Position numbers and translations under genes: made by a program
In this document: positions 18,256-27,186 of the stretch, piece by piece
Layout: each line of letters starts with the position of its first letter
Numbering within the stretch: position 1 is the first letter of the stretch
Notes under the pieces: model-generated
Told to the model about the DNA's origin: nothing
The model's input: only the letters and a program-made list of their open reading frames with translations
Database searches by the model: none
Assembly: GCA_049841135.1 (NCBI GenBank)
Contig: JASGHK010000006.1
Span: 806,001 to 870,000, forward strand
Direction of reading: 5' to 3'
Source: JACRCT01 sp049841135
GTDB lineage: Bacteria > Myxococcota > Myxococcia > Myxococcales > UBA5297
DNA length: 64,000 bases

Positions 18256-19194
18256 ATGGACCCCATCTCCTACAGCCCCCGCAGGGCCGCGCAAATCCTC
18301 GACGTCGAGCCCAAGGTGCTCGCCGCGGCGCTCAAGAAGGACGCGTACTCCGCGCTCGACCTCCTGGCTTTGCGCCAGAAGCTCAAGCGCCTGCCCACGC
18401 CTCTGGGGCCGCGCCGCCAGCTCTTCCTCAACTTCAAGGGCGGCACCGGCAAGACCTCGCTCTCCACCAGCTATGCGTTCCGCATGGCGGAGATGGGCTA
18501 CCGGGTCCTCCTCATCGACCTCGACTCCCAGGGCCACGCCACCAAGTGTCTGGGCCTGGAGGGCGAGAGCTTCGAGAAGACGCTGCTGGACGTGCTGGTC
18601 AAGCGCACCCCCATCAGCGAGGCGGTCGTCCAGTCCGGCCAGCCGCAGCTGGACCTCGTCCCCTCGAACCTGTCGATGTCCACGGTGGACCTGGCGCTCA
18701 TGCCGCTCGCCGGCCGCGAGTACAAGCTCAAGAACGCGCTCAAGGAGGTCGAGGGGCAGTACGACCTGACCATCCTCGACGCGCCCCCGTCCTTCGGCCT
18801 GCTCAACCTCAACGCGCTCATCGCCGCCGACGACCTGATCGTCCCGGTGCTGGCCGACTTCCTGTCCTTCCACGGCCTCAAGCTGCTCTTCGAGACGGTC
18901 GAGGGACTCGAGCAGGACCTCAACCACCACCTCGACCACGTCTTCATCGCCATCAACGCCTTCAACGCGACCTTCAAGCTCGCCAAGGAGGCGCAGGAGG
19001 CGCTGCAGCAGCACTACGGCGACTACCTGTGCAAGACGGTCGTGCGCCAATGCACCAAGTTCGCCCAGGCCTCCAGCGAGGGCCTCCCCGTGTTCGCGGT
19101 GGACCCCGAGTCCAAGGGCGCGACCGACATCCAGGCGCTCATCGACGAAATCGTCCATGAGCTGACCCAGGGCAAGCCGAAGAAGCAGCCGTAG
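18256..19194 (+). CDS. pomZ: PomZ, ParA/MinD-type ATPase of the Pom division system
   Basis: ParA-family ATPase of 312 residues that in Myxococcus xanthus moves the PomX/PomY cluster over the nucleoid to midcell. The deviant Walker A is KGGTGKTS (61-68). Residues whose substitution defines PomZ function in M. xanthus, as I recall the published numbering, fall at identical positions here: Gly62, Lys66, Asp90 (LLIDLD) and Lys268 in the DNA-binding region (RQCTKFAQ). The N-terminal 55 residues precede the ATPase fold, as in ParA-like proteins, but are too short for a separate HTH domain. The gene lies 7 bases after pomY and 51 bases before pomX, the same gene order as in M. xanthus. Confidence 0.95.
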   Translation: MDPISYSPRRAAQILDVEPKVLAAALKKDAYSALDLLALRQKLKRLPTPLGPRRQLFLNFKGGTGKTSLSTSYAFRMAEMGYRVLLIDLDSQGHATKCLGLEGESFEKTLLDVLVKRTPISEAVVQSGQPQLDLVPSNLSMSTVDLALMPLAGREYKLKNALKEVEGQYDLTILDAPPSFGLLNLNALIAADDLIVPVLADFLSFHGLKLLFETVEGLEQDLNHHLDHVFIAINAFNATFKLAKEAQEALQQHYGDYLCKTVVRQCTKFAQASSEGLPVFAVDPESKGATDIQALIDEIVHELTQGKPKKQP

Positions 19195-19245
19195 GCCCGG
19201 CGGGTCCCTGGGACGAATCGAGCCAAAGCTTCAAGGAGCATCACG

Positions 19246-20328
19246 ATGCGCAAAGCCTTCGACGCCAACGTCTCCCGCTCCAAGCCGCGCCTGCGGCTGG
19301 GGGCGATGACCTCCACCGGCGTCATCGACCCCGCCCAGGATGCGCTGAGCCCAGAGGCTGAGCAGGCCCTGGCCATGGTCGAGCACGCCACGGCGCAGGC
19401 CAATAGCCTGGACCACGCCGCGCTGCCGGCACCCACGCCAACGGCGACGACCGCGACGGTGGCCCCGGCGACGGTGCAGGAGAAGATCACCGCCCACCTC
19501 GCCCAGACGGTCGAAGCTCCGCAGGCGCCGGTCGCCGCGCCCGTAGAGCCCCGCGCCGCCGTCGAGCCGCCACCGGCAGTCGTCACCGAGACGGTCGAGG
19601 CTCCTAAACCCCAGCAACGGATCATGGAGGCCAAGGTCGCCGAGCCGCCGCCGGCACTCGACTCCAAGGAGCGCCGCGAGAAGCTCAAGGAGCGCCTGAA
19701 GGCCGCGACCGCCAAGGTCGAGCCGTCGCAGCCGACGCCGCAGAGCCCCGCGGAGGCGCGCACCTCCGCGCTCTCGCTCATCGCCCAGCTGCGCCAGCAG
19801 CTCGAGGACTCGCAGAAGATGGCCACGGCGCTGGGCAAGGACCTGGACCAGACCCGCGCCGAGCTGGCCCGCGCCGCCGAAGAGGCCCGCGCCCGCACCT
19901 CCGAGGCCACGCGGATGGCCGAGGAGGTCGCCCAGCGCGCCAAGCTGATCGAGGAGCTGGGCAAGGAGATGTCGAGCCTGGAGACCGAGCGCGACGACAC
20001 GCTGGTGCAGCTCCAGGGCGCGCGCGCCCAGCTCGAGCAGCAGGTGGGGGCCAAGAAGGACCTGGAGGAGAAGCTGGCCGCCCGCGAGGCCGAGCTGGCC
20101 GAGACGCTCACCGAGGAGGAGCGGCTGGCGGCGGAGCTGGAGAGCCGCAACGCCGAGCTGCGCCAGGCCCAGCAGACCATCGCCGGCCTCTCGGAGGAGC
20201 GTGAGAAGCTCAGCAAGCAGGTCACCGACCTGACCCGCGAGCGCACCGACCTGCTCGACTCGCAGAAGGCGCTCGACGAGATCCACCGCGCGCTGGCCGA
20301 GGCGCGGGTTCGGGTCAGCGGCAAGTAG
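19246..20328 (+). CDS. pomX: PomX, ATPase-activating scaffold of the Pom division system
   Basis: Homologue of PomX (360 residues), which self-assembles, binds PomY and stimulates PomZ ATPase. The N-terminal peptide MRKAFDANVSRSKPRLRLGA is the conserved PomX activating peptide: Lys13 and Arg15, needed for PomZ activation in M. xanthus, are at the same positions. Residues about 25-165 are Ala/Pro/Thr-rich and disordered, and about 170-345 form a long coiled coil. The start is fixed by AAGGAG 8 bases upstream and by the peptide itself. It is the last gene of the pomY-pomZ-pomX cluster, 51 bases after pomZ. No FtsZ or MinCD gene is in the window, as expected for this positive-acting system. Confidence 0.93.
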   Translation: MRKAFDANVSRSKPRLRLGAMTSTGVIDPAQDALSPEAEQALAMVEHATAQANSLDHAALPAPTPTATTATVAPATVQEKITAHLAQTVEAPQAPVAAPVEPRAAVEPPPAVVTETVEAPKPQQRIMEAKVAEPPPALDSKERREKLKERLKAATAKVEPSQPTPQSPAEARTSALSLIAQLRQQLEDSQKMATALGKDLDQTRAELARAAEEARARTSEATRMAEEVAQRAKLIEELGKEMSSLETERDDTLVQLQGARAQLEQQVGAKKDLEEKLAAREAELAETLTEEERLAAELESRNAELRQAQQTIAGLSEEREKLSKQVTDLTRERTDLLDSQKALDEIHRALAEARVRVSGK

Positions 20329-20410
20329 GCTTCAGGGAGTCTTCTGCAATTGGCGAGGGCCGGGCGGCGCAGAGCCTCCCGGCCTTCGTCGCGTCAGGGA
20401 GGAGGGGAGC

Positions 20411-20527
20411 ATGAAGCGGGACATCCTGGCGATGGCGATGTCGCTGACGGGGGCGGCGCTGCTGGCAATCGCGGCGCTGGACTGGGTCGGCTACTCGGGC
20501 TTCCTGACCTCGCTCATCCACTTCTAG
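20411..20527 (+). CDS. 38-residue single-pass membrane peptide
   Basis: Small ORF with a strong Shine-Dalgarno (GGAGGGGAGC directly before the ATG). The product starts MKRDILAMAMSLTG and has one hydrophobic helix (about residues 7-23), then a short tail with Trp, Tyr and a second hydrophobic patch ending IHF. Its stop is two bases before the next ATG, so translation is probably coupled to the multi-TM protein downstream. I do not recognise it. The SD, coupling and clean hydrophobic helix argue for a real gene. Confidence 0.6.
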   Translation: MKRDILAMAMSLTGAALLAIAALDWVGYSGFLTSLIHF

Positions 20528-20529
20528 CC

Positions 20530-21754
20530 ATGCTCCATTCCTGGTTCCAGGGCGTTCAGGCCGCCAGCGCCGCCTTGCTGCTTGGCGGTGGGCTCGTCGC
20601 ATTGGCGACCGCCGCGGTCGCGGGCCGGCGGCTCGCGAAAGGGCAAACGTTCGAGCGGGTTCCGGAGTGCCTCTCCGCCACAGCACTGCTTTTGGCGACC
20701 GGATTCGCCATCGCGGCATTGCGGGCGCAGAGCTTGCGAGAAGCTCTTCGTGGCCAACGTTCAGGGCCTGCGGCAGGTCGAGCAAGGGCTTCGAGGTCTT
20801 CCGCTCCAGGAAGAAAACCAGCTCGTTGTCGGGGTGGCGGCGCTGGGAGCGGTGGCCTTCTCGGTCGCGGGGCTTGCCACGGCACTGGGGCTGCTCGCGC
20901 AGGTCCGCCCCGTCGGGCGAAGGAGCGTCGCACGGGTTCTGGCGGGGACCTCGGTGGCGGTGATTGGCGCGTGGACGATGCTGGCGGTCCGCAGCTACTC
21001 GGACTGGTTCGGACACATCAATCCGTACGATCTGGGAACCGTCATCGCCGCCAACTTCGACGAGTCGCTCGCCAGTGCTCAGCGGGAGGTCGTGTCGCTC
21101 GCGGTGGTCGCCGGCCTGGCGGCCATCGCGCTCAGGCTGACGGACCGGTCGACGGAAGCGGCGAGGCCTCGATGGCTTGCAGGCCCCGCGCTTCTATTGG
21201 CGAGCGGCATCGTCGCCTTCGCTGCAACCCGAGGGGTCGCTCACGACGCACGCCACGTCTTCAATCTGCGCCCTGACCACCGCCCGCTCGAAAACTTGGT
21301 TCCGCTGGCGCTCACCCGCTGCGATTCGGCCTTCAAAGGCGGTGCGGCCGTGGTGGTCGACGCTGAGGGCATCAGGCTCGAAGGCGAGCACCTCGACCCG
21401 CCGGACCAGTTACGCGAGCGGCTCGACGACCTCCAGAAGCGTTACGAAGTCATCCACCAGGCGGACCCTGCTGGGGCGGGGCTTGAGGTCGCGATCAACC
21501 CGGCGAACGCGCTCCCCATCGACAGGCTGGCGGCGGTCCTCGCCCAGTCGAGCCGGCCGGGTCGAAAGGTCCATCTCGCTGCACCGAAGGAGGAGAGTCT
21601 CGAAACGAGGACGCTGGGCGCGCTCAGGTCCAGCCGCCTTGCGTGCCTCGTCGACTTGGAGTTCTCACCGGACGGGAGGCCGCTCACGGACTTCAAGACC
21701 GCCGGCGAGTTCGCGGCGGCGCTTTCCGAGAAGAGCTTCGAGGTCCGCTGGTAG
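20530..21754 (+). CDS. Multi-transmembrane protein with ExbD-like C-terminal domain (apparent frameshift near 20735)
   Basis: The ATG at 20530 opens a frame with two membrane helices (ASAALLLGGGLVALATAAVAG and LSATALLLATGFAIAAL). At about 20726-20745 the coding pattern moves one base over and continues without another good start through four more helices, including VVSLAVVAGLAAIALRL. It then enters a soluble C-terminal domain of about 180 residues. That domain (VVVDAEGIRLEGE..., then a repeated hydrophobic/charged pattern) vaguely recalls ExbD/TolR periplasmic domains; this is tentative. GTG 20750 could start a separate downstream protein, but the first frame has no nearby stop, so one broken gene is likelier. 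It follows the 38-aa peptide by two bases. Confidence 0.5.
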
Positions 21755-21882
21755 ACCGGCCCCTGCTGTTTGAAACCGCCCACTATCCAACGTCCCGGCC
21801 ACCTCCGTTGTCGGATCCGTGGTCTAGGCTCTCGCCGCACGCTTAGGTTGCGCGCCAAACCCGAAGGCCAAAGGAGAGACCC

Positions 21883-22431
21883 ATGAACCTTTCGATCCTC
21901 GTCGCCGCCGTCCTTCTCGCCGCCCCTGCCGACAAGCCCGCCGGCGCTCCCGCTGGCATGGACATGTCCAAGGTCGGCCCCGCCTCCCGCAAGCCCAAGG
22001 ACGAGAAGGCGGTGAAGAAGGAGATCGACGCGTTCCTGAAGGGCCAGGAGGAGGCCGCCAAGAAGCACGACCAGGAGGGGATGCTCGCGGCCATCGACTT
22101 CCCCGTCTTCATGGCCACCGACGATGCCAAGGGCACGGTCGAGTCGAAGATGTACACGAAGGACGAGTACGTCGCGGTGATGAAGCCCTTCTACGAGAAC
22201 GCACCCAAGGACATGCAGGTGACGCACAAGTACACGGTGACCATCCTCAGCGACGCGATCGCCCAGGTCCTCGACGACGCCACCATGACCGTCGGCAAGC
22301 AGAAGAGCGGCGGCAAGTCCTCGAGCCTCCTCATCAAGAAGGACGGCAAGTGGATGTGGAAGACGATGGTCGAGGCGGGCTGGGGCGGCATGGAGCAGCA
22401 GGCCGCACCGGCCGCCGCTCCCGCGAAGTAG
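21883..22431 (+). CDS. Exported NTF2/SnoaL-like protein
   Basis: 182-residue protein with an N-terminal signal peptide (MNLSILVAAVLLAAPADKPA), then a Met/Pro-containing linker. A single domain of about 110 residues follows, resembling the NTF2-like/DUF4440 fold: a helix with repeated Lys/Glu, then beta-rich segments ending GKWMWKTMVEAGW. Such domains bind small ligands or act as dimerisation modules in the periplasm; no catalytic residues are evident. The C-terminus is Ala/Pro-rich. The start has GGAGA upstream. A good intrinsic terminator follows, so it is the last gene of its transcript. Confidence 0.75.
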   Translation: MNLSILVAAVLLAAPADKPAGAPAGMDMSKVGPASRKPKDEKAVKKEIDAFLKGQEEAAKKHDQEGMLAAIDFPVFMATDDAKGTVESKMYTKDEYVAVMKPFYENAPKDMQVTHKYTVTILSDAIAQVLDDATMTVGKQKSGGKSSSLLIKKDGKWMWKTMVEAGWGGMEQQAAPAAAPAK

Positions 22432-22460
22432 GCCGGGTCCGAAGACAGTCTTGGAAGGCC

Positions 22461-22492
22461 CGAAGCCCTGCTCTCGCGGGGCTTCGCCTTTT
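22461..22492 (+). terminator. Intrinsic terminator after the NTF2-like gene
   Basis: Perfect 8-bp stem (CGAAGCCC 22461-22468, GGGCTTCG 22479-22486) with a 10-base loop, followed by CCTTTTC. It lies 30 bases after the stop at 22431 and between convergent genes. Confidence 0.8.
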
Positions 22493-22493
22493 C

Positions 22494-23318
22494 TCAGACG
22501 AGGAAGCGGTCGCGCCGGAAGGTCTTCATCCCGATCCAGAGCAGCAATCCGGCAAGCAACCAGAGGCCCAGCCCCACGAGCAGGACCGCGCCGATGCTGA
22601 AGCGCATCGCGCCGATGACCTGGCCGACGATGGGCGCGGTCAGGGGCAGCACCAGCATCGAGGCCAGCTGGTGCGCCTCCTGGAAGCCGCGGACGCGCGA
22701 GCTGATGAGCACCGTCGCGCCCAGCGCCAGGGCGGCGACGGCCGGTCCGGCCCAGAAGGCGAGCACGAACCAGAGCGTGTTCGGCAGGATCAGCCGGTGC
22801 GCGACCGGCCAGGCGGAGGCGTCGGCGACGAGCGTGTAGACCACGAAGGAGACCAGGTTCACGGTCAGCGACATCACCCAGGCCGGAAGCAGCTTGGCCA
22901 GGAAGAGGTCGGTGTTGCCCACCGGGGTGTGCAGCAGGGCCTCGAGCGTGCGCCGCTCCTTGTCGCCGGCAAAGCTGTCGGCGGCGACGGCGTTGGCGAC
23001 GACGATGGGCACCAGCAGGAAGAGCGGCGCATAGAGGTGGGCGAGGACCCATTCCACGAAGAGCAGCCCGGGCCTGCGCGGATCGACACCGCCGCGCAGG
23101 GCCTCGGGGACCCGCTCGACGAGCTGCTGGAAGCCGGGATCCTTGGCGTTGAGCGCGATCCCCTTGGACTCCAGCAGCCACCCGACGAAGCCGATGGCGA
23201 TGGGCAGCGCGACGAGCAGGAACGCGGGCAGGAAGACCACCGGAGCGAGCACGGCCTTGCTGCGCATCACCATGCGCAGGTCCTTGCGGACGATGGCGCG
23301 GATGGCGCGGGAGTTCAC
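22494..23318 (-). CDS. ABC-2 type transporter permease
   Basis: Inner-membrane permease of 274 residues with about six hydrophobic segments (for example VLAPVVFLPAFLLVALPIAI). It has the ABC-2 pattern ADSFAGDKERRTLEALLHTP, as in NatB/YhgE-type exporters. It starts at a GTG that overlaps the stop of the ATPase gene by four bases (GTGA), which couples the two. Together they form an exporter; the substrate (Na+, drug, lipid or peptide) cannot be told. The open frame extends upstream but has no supported start. Confidence 0.88.
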   Translation of the reverse strand: MNSRAIRAIVRKDLRMVMRSKAVLAPVVFLPAFLLVALPIAIGFVGWLLESKGIALNAKDPGFQQLVERVPEALRGGVDPRRPGLLFVEWVLAHLYAPLFLLVPIVVANAVAADSFAGDKERRTLEALLHTPVGNTDLFLAKLLPAWVMSLTVNLVSFVVYTLVADASAWPVAHRLILPNTLWFVLAFWAGPAVAALALGATVLISSRVRGFQEAHQLASMLVLPLTAPIVGQVIGAMRFSIGAVLLVGLGLWLLAGLLLWIGMKTFRRDRFLV

Positions 23319-24250
23319 GGCGTTAGCCCCCGGCCGTAAAGGGAGAGGTAGACGTCCTCGAGGGTGGCGTCGCTCGGGTTCACTCGGTAGACGCGCACTC
23401 CGGCTGAAGAGAGGGCGTGGATGGCGGCGGGTACTGACTCCCGGTCGAGGGTCACCCGCAGCAGGGCGCCCTGAACGTCGGCGGCTGAAGTGAGCGGGAC
23501 GAGGGCGGCGCGCGCCGCTTCCACCTGAGCAGGATCCACCTCGAACTGGACCGAGCCGCCGGCGCCGGACCTCTTCGCCAAATCCGCTGGCGTCCCTGAA
23601 GCCAGGATTCGGCCGTGGTCGATGACTGCGATGTGGTCGCACAGCCGCTGCGCCTCGACCAGATTGTGGGTGCACAGGAACACGGTGCGCCCGGCCTGGC
23701 GCAGGCCTTTGACCAATTCGTGCACCTCGTGCGCTGAGACCGGATCGAGACCGGAGGTCGGCTCGTCGAGGAAGACGAGCTCCGGTTCGTGCAGGAGCGC
23801 GCGGCAGAGCGCCAGTCGCTGGCGCATGCCCTTGCTGTACTTGGCGATGCGCAGGTCGCCCTGGTCCTGCAGCCCGAAGGTCGCGAGCACCGACTCGACG
23901 CGGGCCGCCACCGATTCGCGGGGCACCGCGTACAGCTCGGCGAAGTCGGCCAGCGTCTCGCGGGCCGTGAGCCGGTCGTCCAGCGAGGGCAGCTCGGTCA
24001 AGACCCCTGTCCGCGCGCGGACGCGGTCGCCATCGGTAGAAGGCGACAGGCCCAGCACCTTCAGCTCGCCGCTCACGGGCGGCAGCAGCCCGTTGAGCAG
24101 CCGAACGGTCGTCGTCTTGCCCGCGCCGTTGTGTCCGAGGAAGCCGAAGACCTCTCCGCGCGAGATCTGCAGGTCGAGCCCGGCGATGGCGAAGTCGGAG
24201 CCGAAGCGGAAGCTCACGCCGCGGGCGTCGATGGCGAGGTCGCTGCCCAT
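23315..24250 (-). CDS. ABC transporter ATP-binding protein
   Basis: ATPase subunit of 311 residues. Walker A is GHNGAGKTTT, the signature is YSKGMRQRLALCRAL, and Walker B is LVFLDEPTSGLDP followed by the H-loop in CTHNLVEAQ. The C-terminal 70 residues are the regulatory extension common in ABC-2 exporters. ATG 24250 is chosen; ATG 24268 is an in-frame alternative that would overlap the dus gene. Gene order on the minus strand is dus, ATPase, permease with almost no spacing, so they form one operon. Confidence 0.92.
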   Translation of the reverse strand: MGSDLAIDARGVSFRFGSDFAIAGLDLQISRGEVFGFLGHNGAGKTTTVRLLNGLLPPVSGELKVLGLSPSTDGDRVRARTGVLTELPSLDDRLTARETLADFAELYAVPRESVAARVESVLATFGLQDQGDLRIAKYSKGMRQRLALCRALLHEPELVFLDEPTSGLDPVSAHEVHELVKGLRQAGRTVFLCTHNLVEAQRLCDHIAVIDHGRILASGTPADLAKRSGAGGSVQFEVDPAQVEAARAALVPLTSAADVQGALLRVTLDRESVPAAIHALSSAGVRVYRVNPSDATLEDVYLSLYGRGLTP

Positions 24251-24254
24251 GGAC

Positions 24255-25262
24255 TCAGCCGACGGCATCGAGCTCGAGCTCCGGGTGGCTCGCAGACGGG
24301 TCGGGCTCCGCGGTGGCGAAGTATTCCTCGATCGCTCCCCGCACCTCTTCGGGACTCTCGAGGTGCATCGCCGCAACGCGGAAGTGCGAGGCGCCGCGCA
24401 GGCCGTGGGCGTAGTAGAGCAGCGGCTTGCGGAAGCTGCGGACGCCGGCGCCATCGTCGTCGAAGAGCGCCAGGTGCTCGTCGAAGTGCCGGCGCACCAG
24501 CGCGCGGCGCTCCTCGCTCGTCGGAGCCGGTCCGCCGTTGAGCTCGCGGAAGATCCACGGGTTGTTCAGCGCCGCCCGCCCGACCATCACCGCGTCGCAG
24601 CCGGTCTCGCGCATCATCCGCTCGCCGTCGGCGCGGCACTTCACGTCGCCGTTGCCCACCACCGGCACCTTCACCGCCCGCTTCACCGCAGCGATCACCG
24701 ACCAGTCGGCCTTGCCCGCGTAGGCCTGGGCCCGGGTGCGCCCGTGCACCGCGATGGCGCAGACGCCGGAGCGCTCGAGGGCCTGGGCGAAGGGGACGGC
24801 GTTGAGGCTCTGGGCGTCCCAGCCAGAGCGGATCTTCGCGGTGACCGGCAGCCCGGTCGCCTCGCGCACCTTGGTGACGATGGCGCAGGCCCGCTCCTGG
24901 TCGGCCATCAGCGCGGCGCCGGAGCCGTTCTTGGTGACCTTGGGGACGGGGCAGCCCATGTTCACGTCGATAATCCCGGCGCCCCGGTCCTGCACCACGC
25001 GCGCGGCGGCGGCCATGCGGTCCGGGTCACCGCCGAAGAGCTGCACGTAGAACGGGCGCTCGACGGCCGGGTCGTGGACGAGGTAGCGCAGGCTCTTGGC
25101 CTGCATCCGCGCGAGCCCCTCGGAGCTGACGAGCTCGGTCGGCGCCGCGCCGGCCCCCAGCTCGAGGCAGATGCGCCGGAAGGGCATCTCGCTCGCCGGA
25201 GCCATGGGCGCGAGCAGGGACGGGGAGGGGAGTCGGTACGGGCCAATCTGCATGGGGGCCAT
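24255..25262 (-). CDS. dus: tRNA-dihydrouridine synthase (DusB-like)
   Basis: FMN-dependent enzyme that reduces specific uridines in tRNA to dihydrouridine. About 335 residues from ATG 25262 (a second ATG at 25253 is equally plausible). The TIM-barrel start APMAPASEMPFRR, the catalytic Cys in NMGCPVPKV, the FMN-phosphate motif VGNGDVKC and VMVGRAALNNPWIF are all present. The subfamily looks like DusB. It is the first gene of the operon that continues into the ABC exporter. Confidence 0.92.
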   Translation of the reverse strand: MAPMQIGPYRLPSPSLLAPMAPASEMPFRRICLELGAGAAPTELVSSEGLARMQAKSLRYLVHDPAVERPFYVQLFGGDPDRMAAAARVVQDRGAGIIDVNMGCPVPKVTKNGSGAALMADQERACAIVTKVREATGLPVTAKIRSGWDAQSLNAVPFAQALERSGVCAIAVHGRTRAQAYAGKADWSVIAAVKRAVKVPVVGNGDVKCRADGERMMRETGCDAVMVGRAALNNPWIFRELNGGPAPTSEERRALVRRHFDEHLALFDDDGAGVRSFRKPLLYYAHGLRGASHFRVAAMHLESPEEVRGAIEEYFATAEPDPSASHPELELDAVG

Positions 25263-25380
25263 ATGACAGGCGAGGCTCGCCGGCGGCAAGCAGATCGGCT
25301 CAGAGGCAGGAACGAAAGAGGCCAGCAGGCCTTGGCGACCTTGGTCCCTTGGCGACCTTGGCGCTCAGCCAGGCGACGCT

Positions 25381-27186
25381 CTACCCCGGCCGGCTGATCC
25401 GCTGCGACATGACGACGCGCTTGACCACGTAGGGCACCACGGCGTGGTCGATGCCTTTGAGGATGACCGGCTCGCCAGCCTCGGTGGTGATGCCGGAGCC
25501 GGCCTGCCGCAGCGTGTCCTCGGTGATGATGACCTGGCCCGGGTCGGCCAGCCCGCACAGGCGCGCCGCCAGGTTCACGGTGCTGCCGATGGCGGTGTAG
25601 TCCAGCCGCCGCTTCGAGCCGATGGCGCCGACGACCGCGGGACCGGTGTTGATGCCCACCCCGACCTCCAGCGGCCGGCCGTCGACCTTGATGGCGTGGG
25701 CGCGCAGCACCATCTCCAGCGCGCAGGCGACCGCTCGCCGCGCGGCGTCCTGCCGCTGGTCGATGGCGCCGAACAGGGCCATGACGCAGTCGCCGATGAA
25801 CTTGTCGACGATGCCGCCGTGCCGCTCGACGCAGTCGACCATCTCCGCGAAGAAGGCGTTGAGGAAGCGCACCACCTCCTCGGGCTGCATCTGCGAGGAC
25901 ATGGTGGTGAAGCCGCGGATGTCGATGAACAGGACCGTCACGTCCGCCCGCTGGCCTTCCATGCGCAGCTTGAGCCGGCCTCCCAGCACCTCCTCCGCCG
26001 CGCCGGGCGAGAGGAAGCGCTGCAGGCTCATCCGGTTCTCCACCTCGCGGCGCATCTGCACCAGCAGCGCCGCGTTGTCGAGCAGGATGGCCGCCTGGGC
26101 GCCGATGGACTCGAGCAGCGGCAGGTCGGACTGGCCGAAGGCAGACTCGATCGAATGCGACTCGGCGTAGAGGATGCCCACCGTCCCGCTGCGCGGGGTG
26201 CGCAGCGGCACGGCCATGACGCTCTGGATGCCGCGCACCATCACCGAGGCCGAGCGGTCGAACCGCTCGTCGGTCAGCGCGTTGTTGATGACCACGCCGG
26301 TGGCCGACTTGAGCACCTGGTCGATGATCGCCCGGGGCACCTCGACCTTCTTGCTCCCCTCGCGCGAGCGGCCCGCGGTCTGGCCGGTGTGCAGCCAGAT
26401 GGCGCAGCCCTCGGCGGGCATCAGGTCGAAGACCACCGCGAGGATGCGCTCCACCATCGCCGAGAGGTTGCTCTCCAGCGCCACGCGGCGGTGGAACTCC
26501 TCGGCGATCCGGTACCGGGCGATCTCCTTGCGCAGCGCGACGATGGTCGCGTCCTGGGGCGCGGGCGGCGCCGGGCGAGGCGCGGTGCGGCTGTGGTCGA
26601 GCTCGTCCGGGGCGGCGGTGAGCACCGTGGGCTCGCGGTGGCCCTCCTCCGCCTCCTCCAGGGCTTCCTTGTCGCTGGGGAACGGGGAGCCGGCGCCGTT
26701 GGGGGTCAGCTCCTTGAAGGCGTCGCGGTCGCCGTAGTAGCCGGCGCGGATGAGCGCGTGCACCGCGCCCGGGGTCGCCAGGATGCAGACCACCGAGTTG
26801 GCGTGCGCCAGGTCCCGCATCTCGATCTCGAGGGTCGCGCTCATCGGCGGCGCGGCGACGACCAGCAGCTCCTGCGAGGCGGGGTCCCAGCGGATGGGGC
26901 AGATGCGCAGCCGCTCGGCCGCGCGCACGTTGACCCGGTTGATGAGCTCCTCGTCGAGGCGGAAGGTCACCACCTTCTCGCTCTTCACGTAGCGGGTCGA
27001 GTAGAGCTCGGCGAAGGTGCGCAGGAAGTGGATCTCGCTGACGATGTTCAAGCGCAGCAGCGCATCGACGAGCGAGCCCCCCCTCGTCTTCTGGAGGAGC
27101 TGAGCGCGTTCGATGCCCGCAGCATCGACGATGCCGCTGGCCCGGAGGTGGTTGATGACCGAGCCTTCGCTGTCAGACGTGTCCAT
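25381..27186 (-). CDS. MshEN-GAF class III adenylate/guanylate cyclase
   Basis: 601-residue signalling protein. The N-terminal region (about 10-150) resembles the MshEN/GspE N-terminal domain (LRLNIVSEIHFLRTFAELY), a fold that binds c-di-GMP in some proteins. An acidic linker leads to a GAF domain (about 225-385), then a class III cyclase domain (about 410-590). Both metal-binding Asp are seen (VLFIDIRGFTTM and FIGDCVMALFGA), and NTGPAVVGAIGSKRRLDYTA supplies the substrate pocket. It should make cAMP or possibly cGMP in the cytoplasm. The c-di-GMP link is inferred from the fold only. It is monocistronic, 118 bases upstream of dus on the same strand. Confidence 0.9.
   Translation of the reverse strand: MDTSDSEGSVINHLRASGIVDAAGIERAQLLQKTRGGSLVDALLRLNIVSEIHFLRTFAELYSTRYVKSEKVVTFRLDEELINRVNVRAAERLRICPIRWDPASQELLVVAAPPMSATLEIEMRDLAHANSVVCILATPGAVHALIRAGYYGDRDAFKELTPNGAGSPFPSDKEALEEAEEGHREPTVLTAAPDELDHSRTAPRPAPPAPQDATIVALRKEIARYRIAEEFHRRVALESNLSAMVERILAVVFDLMPAEGCAIWLHTGQTAGRSREGSKKVEVPRAIIDQVLKSATGVVINNALTDERFDRSASVMVRGIQSVMAVPLRTPRSGTVGILYAESHSIESAFGQSDLPLLESIGAQAAILLDNAALLVQMRREVENRMSLQRFLSPGAAEEVLGGRLKLRMEGQRADVTVLFIDIRGFTTMSSQMQPEEVVRFLNAFFAEMVDCVERHGGIVDKFIGDCVMALFGAIDQRQDAARRAVACALEMVLRAHAIKVDGRPLEVGVGINTGPAVVGAIGSKRRLDYTAIGSTVNLAARLCGLADPGQVIITEDTLRQAGSGITTEAGEPVILKGIDHAVVPYVVKRVVMSQRISRPG

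Noticed and set aside
22350..23339. 329-codon plus-strand frame opposite the ABC permease
   Set aside because: His/Gln/Arg/Gly-rich antisense composition; permease membrane segments are real on the other strand.
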